Shown here piece after piece: positions 51,139 through 60,278 of a DNA stretch of 64,000 nucleotides (its first letter is position 1; each line of letters opens with the position of its first letter). The translations under genes and the position numbers were made by a program. The DNA comes from JBGSQR01 sp964509295 (GTDB lineage: Bacteria > Desulfobacterota > Desulfuromonadia > Geobacterales > Pseudopelobacteraceae), in contig CAZDWS010000009.1 in NCBI GenBank assembly GCA_964509295.1, positions 62,001-126,000 of the forward strand, in the 5' to 3' direction. Under the pieces are notes generated by a model that did no database searches, was not told where the DNA came from, and was given only the letters and a program-made list of their open reading frames with translations.

Positions 51139-52155
51139 TCAGTTTTTGGTTTTATCGACAAGTTTTGAGGCCGCAATCCAGGGCATCATTGCACGCAGTT
51201 TTCCGCCCACGGCCTCGATCTGATGAGCAGCGCCGCGCTTGCGCAAAGCGGAGAAAGTCGGTTTGTTTGCCTTGTTCTCCAGCATCCACTCCTTACAGAA
51301 CTGGCCATTCTGGATCTCTTCCAGAATTTTCTTCATTTCCTGCTTGGTTTCAGAGTTGATAACGCGAGAACCACGCGTCAGATCACCATACTCGGCAGTA
51401 TTGGAGACCGAATAGCGCATATTGGCGATTCCACCCTCATATATCAGATCCACGATCAGTTTAGTTTCATGAAGGCATTCGAAATAGGCCATTTCAGGGG
51501 CATAACCCGCCTCCACCAGAGTCTCGAAACCTGCCTGGATCAGGGCTGAAATCCCTCCGCACAGGACAGCCTGTTCACCGAACAGATCGGTTTCGGTTTC
51601 CTCCCTGAAACTTGTCTCAATAATCCCTGCGCGACCGCCTCCGATTGCCGACGCATAAGCCAGCGCCACTTCCTTGGTCTTGGAAGATGGGTTCTGGTGC
51701 AGCGCTATCAGGCATGGCACACCACCCCCCTTTAAATATTCATGCCTCACCAGATGTCCCGGCCCTTTGGGGGCAACCATAAACACATTGATGTCCTCAC
51801 GTGGCTCAATCTGGCCGAAATGAATATTAAAACCATGGCCAAAAGCGATGGTCGCGCCCTTCTTGAGATACGGGCCGATCTCGTCGCGATATACGTCACC
51901 CTGCACTTCATCCGGCATAAGAATCATAACGATATCGGCAGCCTTGGCAGCTTCAGCCACTGTTACAACCTTAAGCCCCGCTGACTCCGCCTTTTTGACC
52001 GAAGCAGACTCTTTCTTGAGGCCGACAACCACATCCATACCGGAATCTTTCAGGTTAAGGGCATGGGCATGCCCCTGAGAACCGTAGCCGATAATGGCTA
52101 CAAGTTTTTTCTTCAGTACACTCATGTCGCAGTCTTTGTCGTAGTAGATATTCAT
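51139..52155 (-). CDS. ilvC: Ketol-acid reductoisomerase (NADP), class I
   Basis: Converts acetolactate (or acetohydroxybutyrate) to dihydroxy-valerate (-methylvalerate) in branched-chain amino acid synthesis. The 338-residue class I enzyme opens MNIYYDKDCDMSVLKKKLVAIIGYGSQGHAHALNLKDSG, has the metal-binding ETDLFGEQAVLCGG block and the typical C-terminal knotted domain. Normally joined to ilvBN, which are absent here. GGAGG before the ATG. AEC permeases flank it on both sides. Confidence 0.97.
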   Translation of the reverse strand: MNIYYDKDCDMSVLKKKLVAIIGYGSQGHAHALNLKDSGMDVVVGLKKESASVKKAESAGLKVVTVAEAAKAADIVMILMPDEVQGDVYRDEIGPYLKKGATIAFGHGFNIHFGQIEPREDINVFMVAPKGPGHLVRHEYLKGGGVPCLIALHQNPSSKTKEVALAYASAIGGGRAGIIETSFREETETDLFGEQAVLCGGISALIQAGFETLVEAGYAPEMAYFECLHETKLIVDLIYEGGIANMRYSVSNTAEYGDLTRGSRVINSETKQEMKKILEEIQNGQFCKEWMLENKANKPTFSALRKRGAAHQIEAVGGKLRAMMPWIAASKLVDKTKN

Positions 52156-52192
52156 AAAACCTCCTTGGTTTAGTACAGCCTGTTGTGATTTC

Positions 52193-53137
52193 TCAGTAGC
52201 TGTTCAGACAAATGAATAAGACAGGATAAATAATCAAAAGATAAATCAATGTGGTCACAACAAAATTAGTCATCACCATCGCTATATTAAGATTATGCAA
52301 TCTGACTGTTATTACGGCGTTAATTGCAGTGGGAGTAAAAGCTAATATTATCATTGTATTCCGCATAACCAGATCATCCAGAAACAAGACGGAAAGACCG
52401 GCAATAATCAGCGGCGTAAAAAAAAACTTGATGATACTTAAAGAAAAACATCCTTTCAGATGTGACTGAAACTCACTGAATCGTATGGCATGTCCCACAG
52501 GCACAAGCGACATCCAGGCATTCAGGTGTATCAACAGGTCGAAAAATGAATCGCCAACCGCCGGCCTTTCAACTCCTGACAAATTAAGTGCAATTCCGGC
52601 AAAAATCCCCACCAGTCCGAACTGGTTCCGATTAAAAAAAACTGACCGAAAAGAGATCTTTTGTTTTTCGCTACTGCCATCTCCCATGCGCTGGTAATAT
52701 TGGGCAATCGGAAAACAGATCAGAAACAACATGACACCCTGCGGCAGAACCGCAAGCTGAACGTAGGCAAATCCGGTTTCACCATAAAGGATATACGCCG
52801 ATATTCCACCGACTAAGAGATGATTGGATAGAATTGCTGACAGAAGATAACTGCCGCGATCTCCCGGGTGTGTATATTTCCTGTCAACAACAGGGTACGC
52901 CAAAAGAGCCGGAATGATGTGCAGTATCACACCAAACACAGGTATCCACATCAGTTTCAAATCGATGCGGATTACCCAGAAACTCATTACCGAGAGCAGG
53001 GGAAAAACAATCAGCAATGCGGCATTGATCAGCTTGTCGTAAAAACCACGTGCGAATATGTTATTTCGCTGGAGCAGGTATCCCGCGAGCAACGGTAAAA
53101 TCAAATCAGCTATGAAGAATATAATTTTTTCGGTCAA
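52193..53137 (-). CDS. AEC-family permease, second copy
   Basis: A 314-residue membrane protein with about ten segments and the AEC layout (PLLAGYLLQRNNIFARGFYDKLINAALLIVFPLL; LLSAILSNHLLVGG; AFTPTAINAVITVRL), only distantly like the copy at 50033. It ends 38 bases before the ilvC start and so could share its transcript. Codon use is more A/T-rich than the neighbours, hinting at a different history. Substrate unknown. Confidence 0.8.
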   Translation of the reverse strand: MTEKIIFFIADLILPLLAGYLLQRNNIFARGFYDKLINAALLIVFPLLSVMSFWVIRIDLKLMWIPVFGVILHIIPALLAYPVVDRKYTHPGDRGSYLLSAILSNHLLVGGISAYILYGETGFAYVQLAVLPQGVMLFLICFPIAQYYQRMGDGSSEKQKISFRSVFFNRNQFGLVGIFAGIALNLSGVERPAVGDSFFDLLIHLNAWMSLVPVGHAIRFSEFQSHLKGCFSLSIIKFFFTPLIIAGLSVLFLDDLVMRNTMIILAFTPTAINAVITVRLHNLNIAMVMTNFVVTTLIYLLIIYPVLFICLNSY

Positions 53138-53270
53138 GTTAGTTGAGTTATCTATATTTAGCGATCAATGGTTGTATTGCCTAATCAGAACCCGGATGAC
53201 TTGGAGATGCTGTATAATTGATTTTTTTGATTTATTTTATTGGATCAAAAACATTCTCTATGTAGTTATC

Positions 53271-54149
53271 TTACCCTTTATTATAGTGATCAGCTGCATG
53301 GTAGGAACTGCGCACCAGCGGTCCTGATGCTACATTCTTAAAACCTGCTTCATAGGCCAACTGTTCGTATCTTTTGAATGTTTCCGGAGTGACATATTCC
53401 TGGACCGGCAAATGCCGGACGGAAGGACTGAGATATTGGCCAATGGTAAGCGCCGTTACATTGGCAGCACGCAGATCCCGAAAAACATCCAGAATCTCTG
53501 TCTCGCTTTCACCGAGACCAACCATGATCCCGCTTTTGACCACATGGATTCCGTACTCTGCTGCCTTGGCCAAGATAGACATGGAACGTTTGTAGTCAGC
53601 CCCGGGACGCACATTTTCGTACAACCTCGGCACAGTTTCGGTATTATGATTAAAAACTTCCGGCTCGGCCTCGAAAACCTTCATCAGCGAAGCATCATCA
53701 CCTTGAAAATCAGGCACCAGCACCTCTACTGTCGTCCCTGGGTTGAACTCCCTTATTTTATAGATACATTCAGCAATCAAACCGGCACCGCCATCGACAA
53801 GGTCATCGCGGGTAACGGAAGTCACAACGGCATGCCTTAGTTTGAGGAGACTAACCGCCTGGGCGACCTTAACTGGCTCTTCCGGATCAACCGGCAGCGG
53901 CATTCCTTTACCTACCGCGCAAAATCCGCACTTCCTGGTACAGATACCGCCCAGCACCATGAAAGTAGCGGTGGCGGCGCTGAAGCACTCGCCGATATTC
54001 GGACAGGAGGCACTCTGGCAGACCGTATGGATACCCAGTTCCTTGACCATATCCTGAATACCTGTTAACACCTTGCTGGCCGGAATCCGCTGAGTCAGCC
54101 ATGGCGGCTTAGCAATTGAATTTTTGACTGTTTCGACACCATATCTCAT
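53271..54149 (-). CDS. lipA: Lipoyl synthase
   Basis: Radical SAM enzyme inserting two sulfurs into octanoyl groups. The 292-residue protein has the auxiliary cluster cysteines (VCQSASCPNIGEC) and the SAM cluster motif CTRKCGFC, followed by the AVVTSVTRDDLVDGGA and VKSGIMVGLGE segments; a conserved Arg-Ser-Ser-Tyr (VRSSYHA) ends the protein. ATG overlaps the lipB stop as ATGA. Lies at the end of the acetoin cluster, presumably providing lipoate for AcoC. Confidence 0.96.
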   Translation of the reverse strand: MRYGVETVKNSIAKPPWLTQRIPASKVLTGIQDMVKELGIHTVCQSASCPNIGECFSAATATFMVLGGICTRKCGFCAVGKGMPLPVDPEEPVKVAQAVSLLKLRHAVVTSVTRDDLVDGGAGLIAECIYKIREFNPGTTVEVLVPDFQGDDASLMKVFEAEPEVFNHNTETVPRLYENVRPGADYKRSMSILAKAAEYGIHVVKSGIMVGLGESETEILDVFRDLRAANVTALTIGQYLSPSVRHLPVQEYVTPETFKRYEQLAYEAGFKNVASGPLVRSSYHAADHYNKG

Positions 54150-54832
54150 TTTATCTGTTCCAATTTACACTGAAATGTTTTGCTGAATTGTCGGGTGATT
54201 GTCCCACACACATCGGCCATGCCCTGTTTGCAACCCTGAGCAGCCATATTTGTCACGCCGAATTCCCTGATGCCGCACGGCACGATCGAATTGAACAGGC
54301 CGAGGTTGTTGTTGATATTCAGGGCAAAGCCGTGGCCGGTGATCCAGCGCCGGACCGATACACCGATAGCGGCAATCTTTTCATCCGCCAGCCAGACGCC
54401 GGTATAACGGGACTTGCGACCGGCACGAAACCCGTACTCAGACAGAGTTCCGATCAGGGTCTCCTCCAGCAGACGGACATACCAATGAACATCTTTCTGC
54501 CATTTTTCCAGATTGAGCACCGGATATCCAACCAGCTGACCCGGGTTATGACAGGTAATACTTCCGCCTCGATCCGTAGAGACAACACTGACCCCCTGCA
54601 AACCGAGCTCCGCATCAGTCATGCGCAGATTTTCCCAGCCGCCACTGTTTCCCACTGTAATAACCGGCAAATGCTCCAGCAGGATCAGAACCCCGTCCCA
54701 TTCGCGCGATGCGACCATCTCCCGCGCTTTTTTCTGCAGCTGCAGACCATCTTCATAGCTGACCAGCCCGGCATTCAGCAGGGCGCATCCGGGGCCGGCA
54801 CTCCATTCAAAACCCGGTTCAGTCATGCTCAT
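54146..54832 (-). CDS. lipB: Octanoyl-[ACP]:protein octanoyltransferase
   Basis: Transfers octanoate from ACP to lipoyl domains. The 228-residue protein carries LLLEHLPVITVGN, the RGGSITCHNPGQLVGYPVLNL substrate pocket, KIAAIGVSVRRWITGHGFALNINNNL and the catalytic Cys in FNSIVPCGI. Both its ends overlap neighbours as ATGA (lipA downstream, the dehydrogenase gene upstream). Strong co-translation with the acetoin module. Confidence 0.95.
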   Translation of the reverse strand: MSMTEPGFEWSAGPGCALLNAGLVSYEDGLQLQKKAREMVASREWDGVLILLEHLPVITVGNSGGWENLRMTDAELGLQGVSVVSTDRGGSITCHNPGQLVGYPVLNLEKWQKDVHWYVRLLEETLIGTLSEYGFRAGRKSRYTGVWLADEKIAAIGVSVRRWITGHGFALNINNNLGLFNSIVPCGIREFGVTNMAAQGCKQGMADVCGTITRQFSKTFQCKLEQIK

Positions 54833-55866
54833 GGATTAAAAATGACCTTGCTGGCCTGACCGCTCTTGGCCAGGCGGACACCTTCCTGCCAGTCATCCAA
54901 CGACATCCTGTGGGTAATCACCGGCTTGACATCCAGTTTATCCACATTCAGCAAGCGCTCCATCCTGGTCCAGGTTTCAAACATCCTCCGCCCATGGATA
55001 CCGATGACAGTCGCCTCCTTGAAGACAACCTCCTTGCCCAGTTCCAGTTCGATCGGCTGCCCAGGCAGACCGATAATTGCCACGGTGCCACCCTTTCTCA
55101 AGAATCCGAAAGACTGCTTGAGAGCAGCAATATTGCCGGATGCTTCAATGACCACATCCACGCCGACACCGTCGGTTGCAGCCATGATCTGCTGAACCAC
55201 ATTGTCTTCAATCGGGTTAAGCACCTTATCGGCGCCGACCTGGGTAGCAATATCCAGACGGTAAGGACTGATATCTGTAGCAATCGTCTGGGCCGCTCCG
55301 AGCGTTTTACATGATGCCACTGCCAGCAGGCCGATCGGCCCACACCCCAGCACCACCACGTTCGCCCCGCCGACTTTGGTTTCAAGAGCCGCCCTGAAAG
55401 CGGTGCCAAGCGGCTCCATGATGCTGCCCACATCATGGGAGATATCAGCCGGAATTTTCCGGGCGCAGACAGATGGAATAACGGCAAATTCGGCAAAACA
55501 GCCATTAGTATGCACACCGAATATCTTCAGGTTGTTGCAGATATGCTGTTCTCCGTTCAGACACTGATAACAGGTGCCGCAGGGGATGTGGGTTTCAGCT
55601 ACGACCTTGTCGCCAACCTTGCAGTTTTTGACATTGACGCCAATAGCCTCAACATCTCCACTGCACTCATGTCCCAGGATGCACGGCAGCTTAATTCCGG
55701 CACCCTGCGCCCAGGCATTCCAGTCCAGGATATGCAGGTCGGTGCCGCACAACGCTGCCGAGCGCACACGGATCAGGACATCGTCCGGCCCATGTTCCGG
55801 CATCGGAACGTTTTGAACTTCTGTATGCTCTGGTGAAACTTTAACCAACGCTTTCATATACTTCAT
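54829..55866 (-). CDS. Zn-dependent dehydrogenase, threonine/butanediol dehydrogenase type
   Basis: A 345-residue medium-chain alcohol dehydrogenase. Catalytic zinc ligands CGTDLH and GHE (Cys, His, Glu), structural zinc CGTCYQCLNGEQHIC, and Rossmann VVVLGCGPIGLLAV. Overall similarity, especially GIHGRRMFETWTRMERLL and VITHRMSLDDWQEG, is strongest to L-threonine 3-dehydrogenase (Tdh). In this acetoin cluster it might instead interconvert acetoin and 2,3-butanediol. The ATG at 55866 has GGGAGA eight bases upstream. Sequence alone does not settle the substrate. Confidence 0.85.
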   Translation of the reverse strand: MKYMKALVKVSPEHTEVQNVPMPEHGPDDVLIRVRSAALCGTDLHILDWNAWAQGAGIKLPCILGHECSGDVEAIGVNVKNCKVGDKVVAETHIPCGTCYQCLNGEQHICNNLKIFGVHTNGCFAEFAVIPSVCARKIPADISHDVGSIMEPLGTAFRAALETKVGGANVVVLGCGPIGLLAVASCKTLGAAQTIATDISPYRLDIATQVGADKVLNPIEDNVVQQIMAATDGVGVDVVIEASGNIAALKQSFGFLRKGGTVAIIGLPGQPIELELGKEVVFKEATVIGIHGRRMFETWTRMERLLNVDKLDVKPVITHRMSLDDWQEGVRLAKSGQASKVIFNP

Positions 55867-55922
55867 AATGGATCTCCCATTCGCATACTTTCAGATTGGA
55901 CCGCCCCGATGCGACAGGCGGT

Positions 55923-57620
55923 TCAGTTGTTACTGATGACAATCTCGATCAGATTCGGTTTGCCGGAAGCAATCCCGGCTTCGACGGCAGCGAAAATGTC
56001 TTTGGCGTTAACTATCCTGCATGAGGGGACGCCCATTGATTTTCCAAGAGCGATGTAGTCAATTGCGGGACTGACGATATCCATGGCGGTATGGCTGATT
56101 TTCTGAGTCAGATGGTAATTTTCCTGAGACCTCATAAAGTTTTTAAGAATGTTGTACTCGCTGTTGTTCATTACAATAAAAGTAACCGGCAGATTTTCAC
56201 GGACTGCCGTCCAGAGGGCCTGCGGAGAATACATGGCAGCGCCGTCTCCCACCAGACAGACAACCGGCTCACGCCCCAGGCCAAGCGAAAAACCGACGGC
56301 AGCCGGCATGCCCCATCCCAGCGCGCCACCGCGCAGGAAGGAATATTGCCGGACTGAATCACTGTCAAGAAAACTCCTGACATGATTCATTGTTGCCAAC
56401 GCCTCGTCTACTATGGCGACTTTGGGGCCGACCGCCTGTACTACCTGCTGGGCGGCAACCATCGGATGAATCGGCTGATTAGAAAACAGGCCGGCTGCTG
56501 TCTGCGACAAGCGTTCCCGCCTTGTCCGCTGCCCATCAACCGCCTTTTGTCGCAGGGCGGTGTAAAACTCTGCTTTTGGAGCTAGTTTTTCAGCCAGCAG
56601 CCCGTTCAGAACTATCAGCGAATTTTGTATATCGCCTACAACGGAGAGCTTTGAGGGGTAGGTGCGACCAAGATCGGAGCCATCGACAGACATCTGAAAA
56701 AGTTGGCAGCTTCTCGGCAGCGCCGAGCCTTCGGTATACAGAATAGTTATGAATGATTTCCCGCCCAGAGCAAAAACACAATCCACATCCTTCATCTTTT
56801 CTGCTATTTCAGTGGATTTGGTCGGCAAATTGCCGGCCCAGAGAGGATGGCTGGTCGGAAAGGGAATCCGGGCCGGCCAGGAGGAGCCGAATACCGGGGC
56901 TCCCAGCAGCTCCGCCAACGCGACTACTTCAGGAGCGGCATTGGGGGAGGAAATTTCATCTCCAGCTACAATGACAAGTCTGCCCGGCTCGATCGCAGCC
57001 AGTTCTGTCGCAAGCAGATCCAGGGAACCGGCCACCGGCCGCCGGTCAACATATGAATGGGCCGGTATTGGGATTGTGCTCATCTCCTCCATGACATCCA
57101 TTGGCAGAGATAAAAATACCGGGCCGGATTTTACGGAGCAACAATCCTGAAAGGCGCGTCGGATCAGAATCGGCAGCTGTTCAGGAGTTGTTACCTCCTG
57201 CGCCCATTTGACAGCGGGCGACGCAATTCTGACCAGGTCGCCGAACAACAGCGGATCGGTCACGGAATGACGCGAATCCTGCTGTCCGGCGGTAACCACA
57301 AGCGGTGTCCCGGCAATACTGGCGTTCAAAAGATTCCCGAATCCGTGCCCAAGGCCTCCTGCGGTATGCAGATTTATAAATCCGGGCTTGCCGGAAGCCT
57401 GGGCATAGCCGTCGGCCATGGCTACAACGCTTGCCTCTTGTAAACCCCAGATATAACTGACAGCAGTACTTTCCCCCAATGCATCAATAAAAGGCAGCTC
57501 GGTTGTGCCCGGATTGCCGAAGACATATTCGACACCCTCACTTTCAAGCAGTTCAAGCAATATCTTGGCGCCGCTACGTGCTTCCACCTGATCTAATTTT
57601 GATATTTGGTTTTTAAGCAT
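55923..57620 (-). CDS. Thiamine diphosphate decarboxylase-like enzyme
   Basis: A 565-residue three-domain ThDP enzyme, closest in feel to benzoylformate decarboxylase and acetolactate synthase-like proteins: FGNPGTTELPFIDAL and the activating Glu in WGLQEASVVAMADGYAQ; ThDP/Mg site GDGAAMYSPQALWTAVRENLPVTFIVMNN; substrate region LHTAGGLGHGFGN. Lacks the FAD-domain features I would expect of a standard IlvB. In an acetoin gene cluster, a carboligase or a 2-keto acid decarboxylase is plausible; real substrate unknown. Confidence 0.85.
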   Translation of the reverse strand: MLKNQISKLDQVEARSGAKILLELLESEGVEYVFGNPGTTELPFIDALGESTAVSYIWGLQEASVVAMADGYAQASGKPGFINLHTAGGLGHGFGNLLNASIAGTPLVVTAGQQDSRHSVTDPLLFGDLVRIASPAVKWAQEVTTPEQLPILIRRAFQDCCSVKSGPVFLSLPMDVMEEMSTIPIPAHSYVDRRPVAGSLDLLATELAAIEPGRLVIVAGDEISSPNAAPEVVALAELLGAPVFGSSWPARIPFPTSHPLWAGNLPTKSTEIAEKMKDVDCVFALGGKSFITILYTEGSALPRSCQLFQMSVDGSDLGRTYPSKLSVVGDIQNSLIVLNGLLAEKLAPKAEFYTALRQKAVDGQRTRRERLSQTAAGLFSNQPIHPMVAAQQVVQAVGPKVAIVDEALATMNHVRSFLDSDSVRQYSFLRGGALGWGMPAAVGFSLGLGREPVVCLVGDGAAMYSPQALWTAVRENLPVTFIVMNNSEYNILKNFMRSQENYHLTQKISHTAMDIVSPAIDYIALGKSMGVPSCRIVNAKDIFAAVEAGIASGKPNLIEIVISNN

Positions 57621-57729
57621 TGCAGTCCCCTATCTGGCATTCGTCAATTTGTGCATCTGCTCGACTGCCAGCGCCAAAGAGGCAATAAACAAAATTTCAC
57701 ATCAACCCGGAATTCATTTCTTTAACTCC

Positions 57730-58128
57730 TTACTGCGGTGTGTCCGGTAGCCATTCTTCCAGCGTCACTTCAAAAGTCACGCAGATAGGGTTCAGGCCAA
57801 GTACAAACTGGCCGCCGTATACCTTGCCATCCGGTCCAGCCACAACACCGGAAAGCGATGCGCATGGTGTGCCTTCCGCATCGGAACGGACTTCACCGGC
57901 CAGACTGACAATTTCAACAGCCGGACCTTTGACTTCAATAATCTTCCCGTCATTAACTTCCATACAAGCGTCCACCAAACTGCCAAGAGCGCCGCGCACA
58001 AAAGCATTGTTAAATCCCTGGGCAAGACAAAGCTTCTCAACGCCCAGAACCAGATCTTCATTCGGAGCAATCCGCCCATAGGCCACACGCCCCATCTTTC
58101 CGCTTTCCACCATTCTGAAATCAGACAT
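57730..58128 (-). CDS. PPC-domain (DUF296) protein, metal site degenerate
   Basis: A 132-residue PPC-family protein (MVESGKMGRVAYGRIAPNEDLVLGVEKLC, FVRGALGSLVDACMEV, YGGQFVLG). At the positions where relatives have His-x-His and GGH it has PCASL and GGQF, so the metal site seems lost. It begins at ATG 58128 with GGAGG upstream and overlaps the neighbouring intact PPC gene by eight bases, suggesting a catalytic/non-catalytic pair. The frame open to 58197 is read-through of the neighbour. Confidence 0.82.
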   Translation of the reverse strand: MSDFRMVESGKMGRVAYGRIAPNEDLVLGVEKLCLAQGFNNAFVRGALGSLVDACMEVNDGKIIEVKGPAVEIVSLAGEVRSDAEGTPCASLSGVVAGPDGKVYGGQFVLGLNPICVTFEVTLEEWLPDTPQ

Positions 58129-58672
58129 GCTTATCGACCTCCACCGGTTGAAGTAATGAAATCCCTGTTTCCTCATCAAAAGCCTGACGCAGCTCAAAAC
58201 CTTCGAGTGAAATCACCAGAACAGAACTGGGGCTGTTACCAACAATACTTTTTTCGGTAATAATATGGCCGCCAAATACTTCGCCGCATTCGGTCCGTAT
58301 TACGGCATGACAATGAACAAGCGGCTTTCCTTCTACCGACCTGCCCAGTGTGGCATTGCCAAAAACCATATAGGCACGACCGGCATGGATTGGCTTTGAA
58401 TAGGCTATGACCGTACGCCCTTCCGGATCAGGCGGAGCAACACAATAGTACAGATCATCAAAACTTCCGCCGAGGATAGTCGTTGAAGCATCCCGAATGT
58501 CCAGAGCAGACAGCTGGTTGACGACTGTATCAAATAAAGTTTCGCCAGGCTCGAGTGCTAAACGCACATGCCTGCCATAAGGAGATGACACCGTCTTGAT
58601 CCTTACCGGATTGAACCGACCAGGCTGGCGAAGAAAACGGGGTTGTTTTGGCTTATTGGTTTCTGGTGCCAT
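58121..58672 (-). CDS. PPC-domain (DUF296) protein, metal site intact
   Basis: A 183-residue PPC-family protein. A basic N-terminus (KPKQPRFLRQPGRFNPVRIKT) precedes the domain (GRHVRLALEPGETLFDTVVNQLSALDIRDASTTILGGSFDDL), which keeps VHCHAVI and GGHI metal ligands. It is third in the window and overlaps the degenerate member at 57730-58128. Between acoL and the ThDP enzyme, so it belongs to the acetoin transcript. Role unknown. Confidence 0.85.
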   Translation of the reverse strand: MAPETNKPKQPRFLRQPGRFNPVRIKTVSSPYGRHVRLALEPGETLFDTVVNQLSALDIRDASTTILGGSFDDLYYCVAPPDPEGRTVIAYSKPIHAGRAYMVFGNATLGRSVEGKPLVHCHAVIRTECGEVFGGHIITEKSIVGNSPSSVLVISLEGFELRQAFDEETGISLLQPVEVDKHV

Positions 58673-58733
58673 TCGAATCCTCCATTAGTATTTTTTCTAA
58701 ACGCTAATTATTTTTGCAGGGAGAACCTTCATT

Positions 58734-60122
58734 TTATTTTTTCAGACCCGGCGGCCAGTGGATAGCCAGTCCATCTACAGCCAGTGCTGCTTCCGGCATG
58801 GCCTCACCGACAGTCGGATGTGCATGGATGGTGGTAATAAGTTCCTCAACGGTTGCTTCCAGACGCATGGCCAGAGCGGCTTCGGCAATCAGGTCGGTGG
58901 CACGTGGCCCCCAGATATGTACGCCAAGGATTTCACCATGTTTGCTGCCGGCAATAATCTTGACCATACCAACTCCGTTGCTTTCGATAATTGATTTGCC
59001 GTTGCCGGCCAGTTGAAAGACTCCGGCCTTGTACTTGATACCTTTGGCAATGGCCTGATCTTCGGTAAGTCCTACGCAGCCGATTTCCGGATTAACATAA
59101 ATACAGGCCGGAATGATGTGCTCAAAGTAGACCGGCTTATGTCCCATGGCATGCTCGACAGCAGCTATGCCCTGGGCGGAGGCCACATGGGCCAGCATGA
59201 TCAGGCTGCTGCAGTCCCCGATGGCATAGATGCCCGGAACAGAGCTCATGAAGTTTTTATCCACAACAATGCTGCCGCGTTCCATGGCAACACCGACATT
59301 TTCAAGGCCGATGCCGGCGGTGCGCGGGCGACGTCCAACGGCAACCAGCAGCTTTTCAGCGGTAAGTTCCTGTAACTGGCCGTTGATCTCAACTGCGGCA
59401 GCCAACTGGGAGCCTTTCTGTGTGACGCCGGTCAGGCGGGCGCCGGTATGAATCGTGATACCTTTGCGCACCAGCTCTGCATGAAGAAGTCCGGCGATTT
59501 CCGAGTCCACCGCCGGAATGATCTTCGGCAGCATCTCGACAATAGTCACCTTGCAGCCGAAATCAGCATACATGGAGGCAAATTCGACACCGATAACGCC
59601 GCCACCGAGTATGATCATTGACTCCGGTATCTTGTCCAGACTAAGGGCCGCGGTGCTGTCAATCATCCCGGGCAGATCGTAACCGGGGAACTGGGGGCGG
59701 GCCGGTTCGGATCCGGTAGCCAGAACAATGGCATCCGCTTCCAGAAGCTTGCCGTCCACCTCTACACTTTTTGGCCCCTTCACAGTGGCGACACCGCGAT
59801 GAACCGTGACACGATTGGCTTTCAGCAGGCCTTCAACACCCTTCACCAGACGGTTAACTACACTCCTTTTATATTTAATGACCGCCGGCCAATCTATTTT
59901 AACGCCTTCCACATTGATACCAATGGACTTGCCATGCAGCGTACCCTGGTAGGTATCGGCAACATGCAACATCGCCTTTGTGGGAATGCAGCCCACATTC
60001 AGGCAGACTCCACCCATATTCTCTTTTTCTACCAGGTGGACGGTTGCCCCCAACTGGGCAGCCCTTATTGCAGCTACATAACCACCGGGACCACCGCCTA
60101 CAACAATCAGACTCTTAGCCAT
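58734..60122 (-). CDS. acoL: Dihydrolipoyl dehydrogenase (E3) of the acetoin complex
   Basis: Reoxidises dihydrolipoyl groups of AcoC with NAD. A 462-residue flavoprotein: FAD site VVGGGPGGYVAAIRAAQLG, redox disulfide GGVCLNVGCIPTK, NAD site IILGGGVIGVEFASMYADFG, YAIGDCSS, and the catalytic His-x4-Glu at the C-terminus (HAHPTVGEAMPEA). Position between acoC and the PPC genes assigns it to acetoin cleavage, though it could also serve other dehydrogenases. Confidence 0.94.
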   Translation of the reverse strand: MAKSLIVVGGGPGGYVAAIRAAQLGATVHLVEKENMGGVCLNVGCIPTKAMLHVADTYQGTLHGKSIGINVEGVKIDWPAVIKYKRSVVNRLVKGVEGLLKANRVTVHRGVATVKGPKSVEVDGKLLEADAIVLATGSEPARPQFPGYDLPGMIDSTAALSLDKIPESMIILGGGVIGVEFASMYADFGCKVTIVEMLPKIIPAVDSEIAGLLHAELVRKGITIHTGARLTGVTQKGSQLAAAVEINGQLQELTAEKLLVAVGRRPRTAGIGLENVGVAMERGSIVVDKNFMSSVPGIYAIGDCSSLIMLAHVASAQGIAAVEHAMGHKPVYFEHIIPACIYVNPEIGCVGLTEDQAIAKGIKYKAGVFQLAGNGKSIIESNGVGMVKIIAGSKHGEILGVHIWGPRATDLIAEAALAMRLEATVEELITTIHAHPTVGEAMPEAALAVDGLAIHWPPGLKK

Positions 60123-60169
60123 ATCAATAATCTCCCTGAATCATTTCAGATCAAAAACCATACTATTTC

Positions 60170-60265
60170 CGGATGAGAGTGTGAAGCAGCACCCTGGATG
60201 AACTCCACCCACTCATCCGGAACCCTCTCCTTCTGGCTCTCAGGCCTTTAGTGGAGAGGGAACCA
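60170..60265. repeat. Hairpin-forming repeats between acoC and acoL
   Basis: CCGGATGAGAGTG and CCACTCATCCGG form one arm pair; CCCTCTCC and GGAGAGGG another. It resembles a degenerate family A element. It may modulate message ratio between acoC and acoL. Confidence 0.5.
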
Positions 60266-60278
60266 ACTTACCGGGCTT

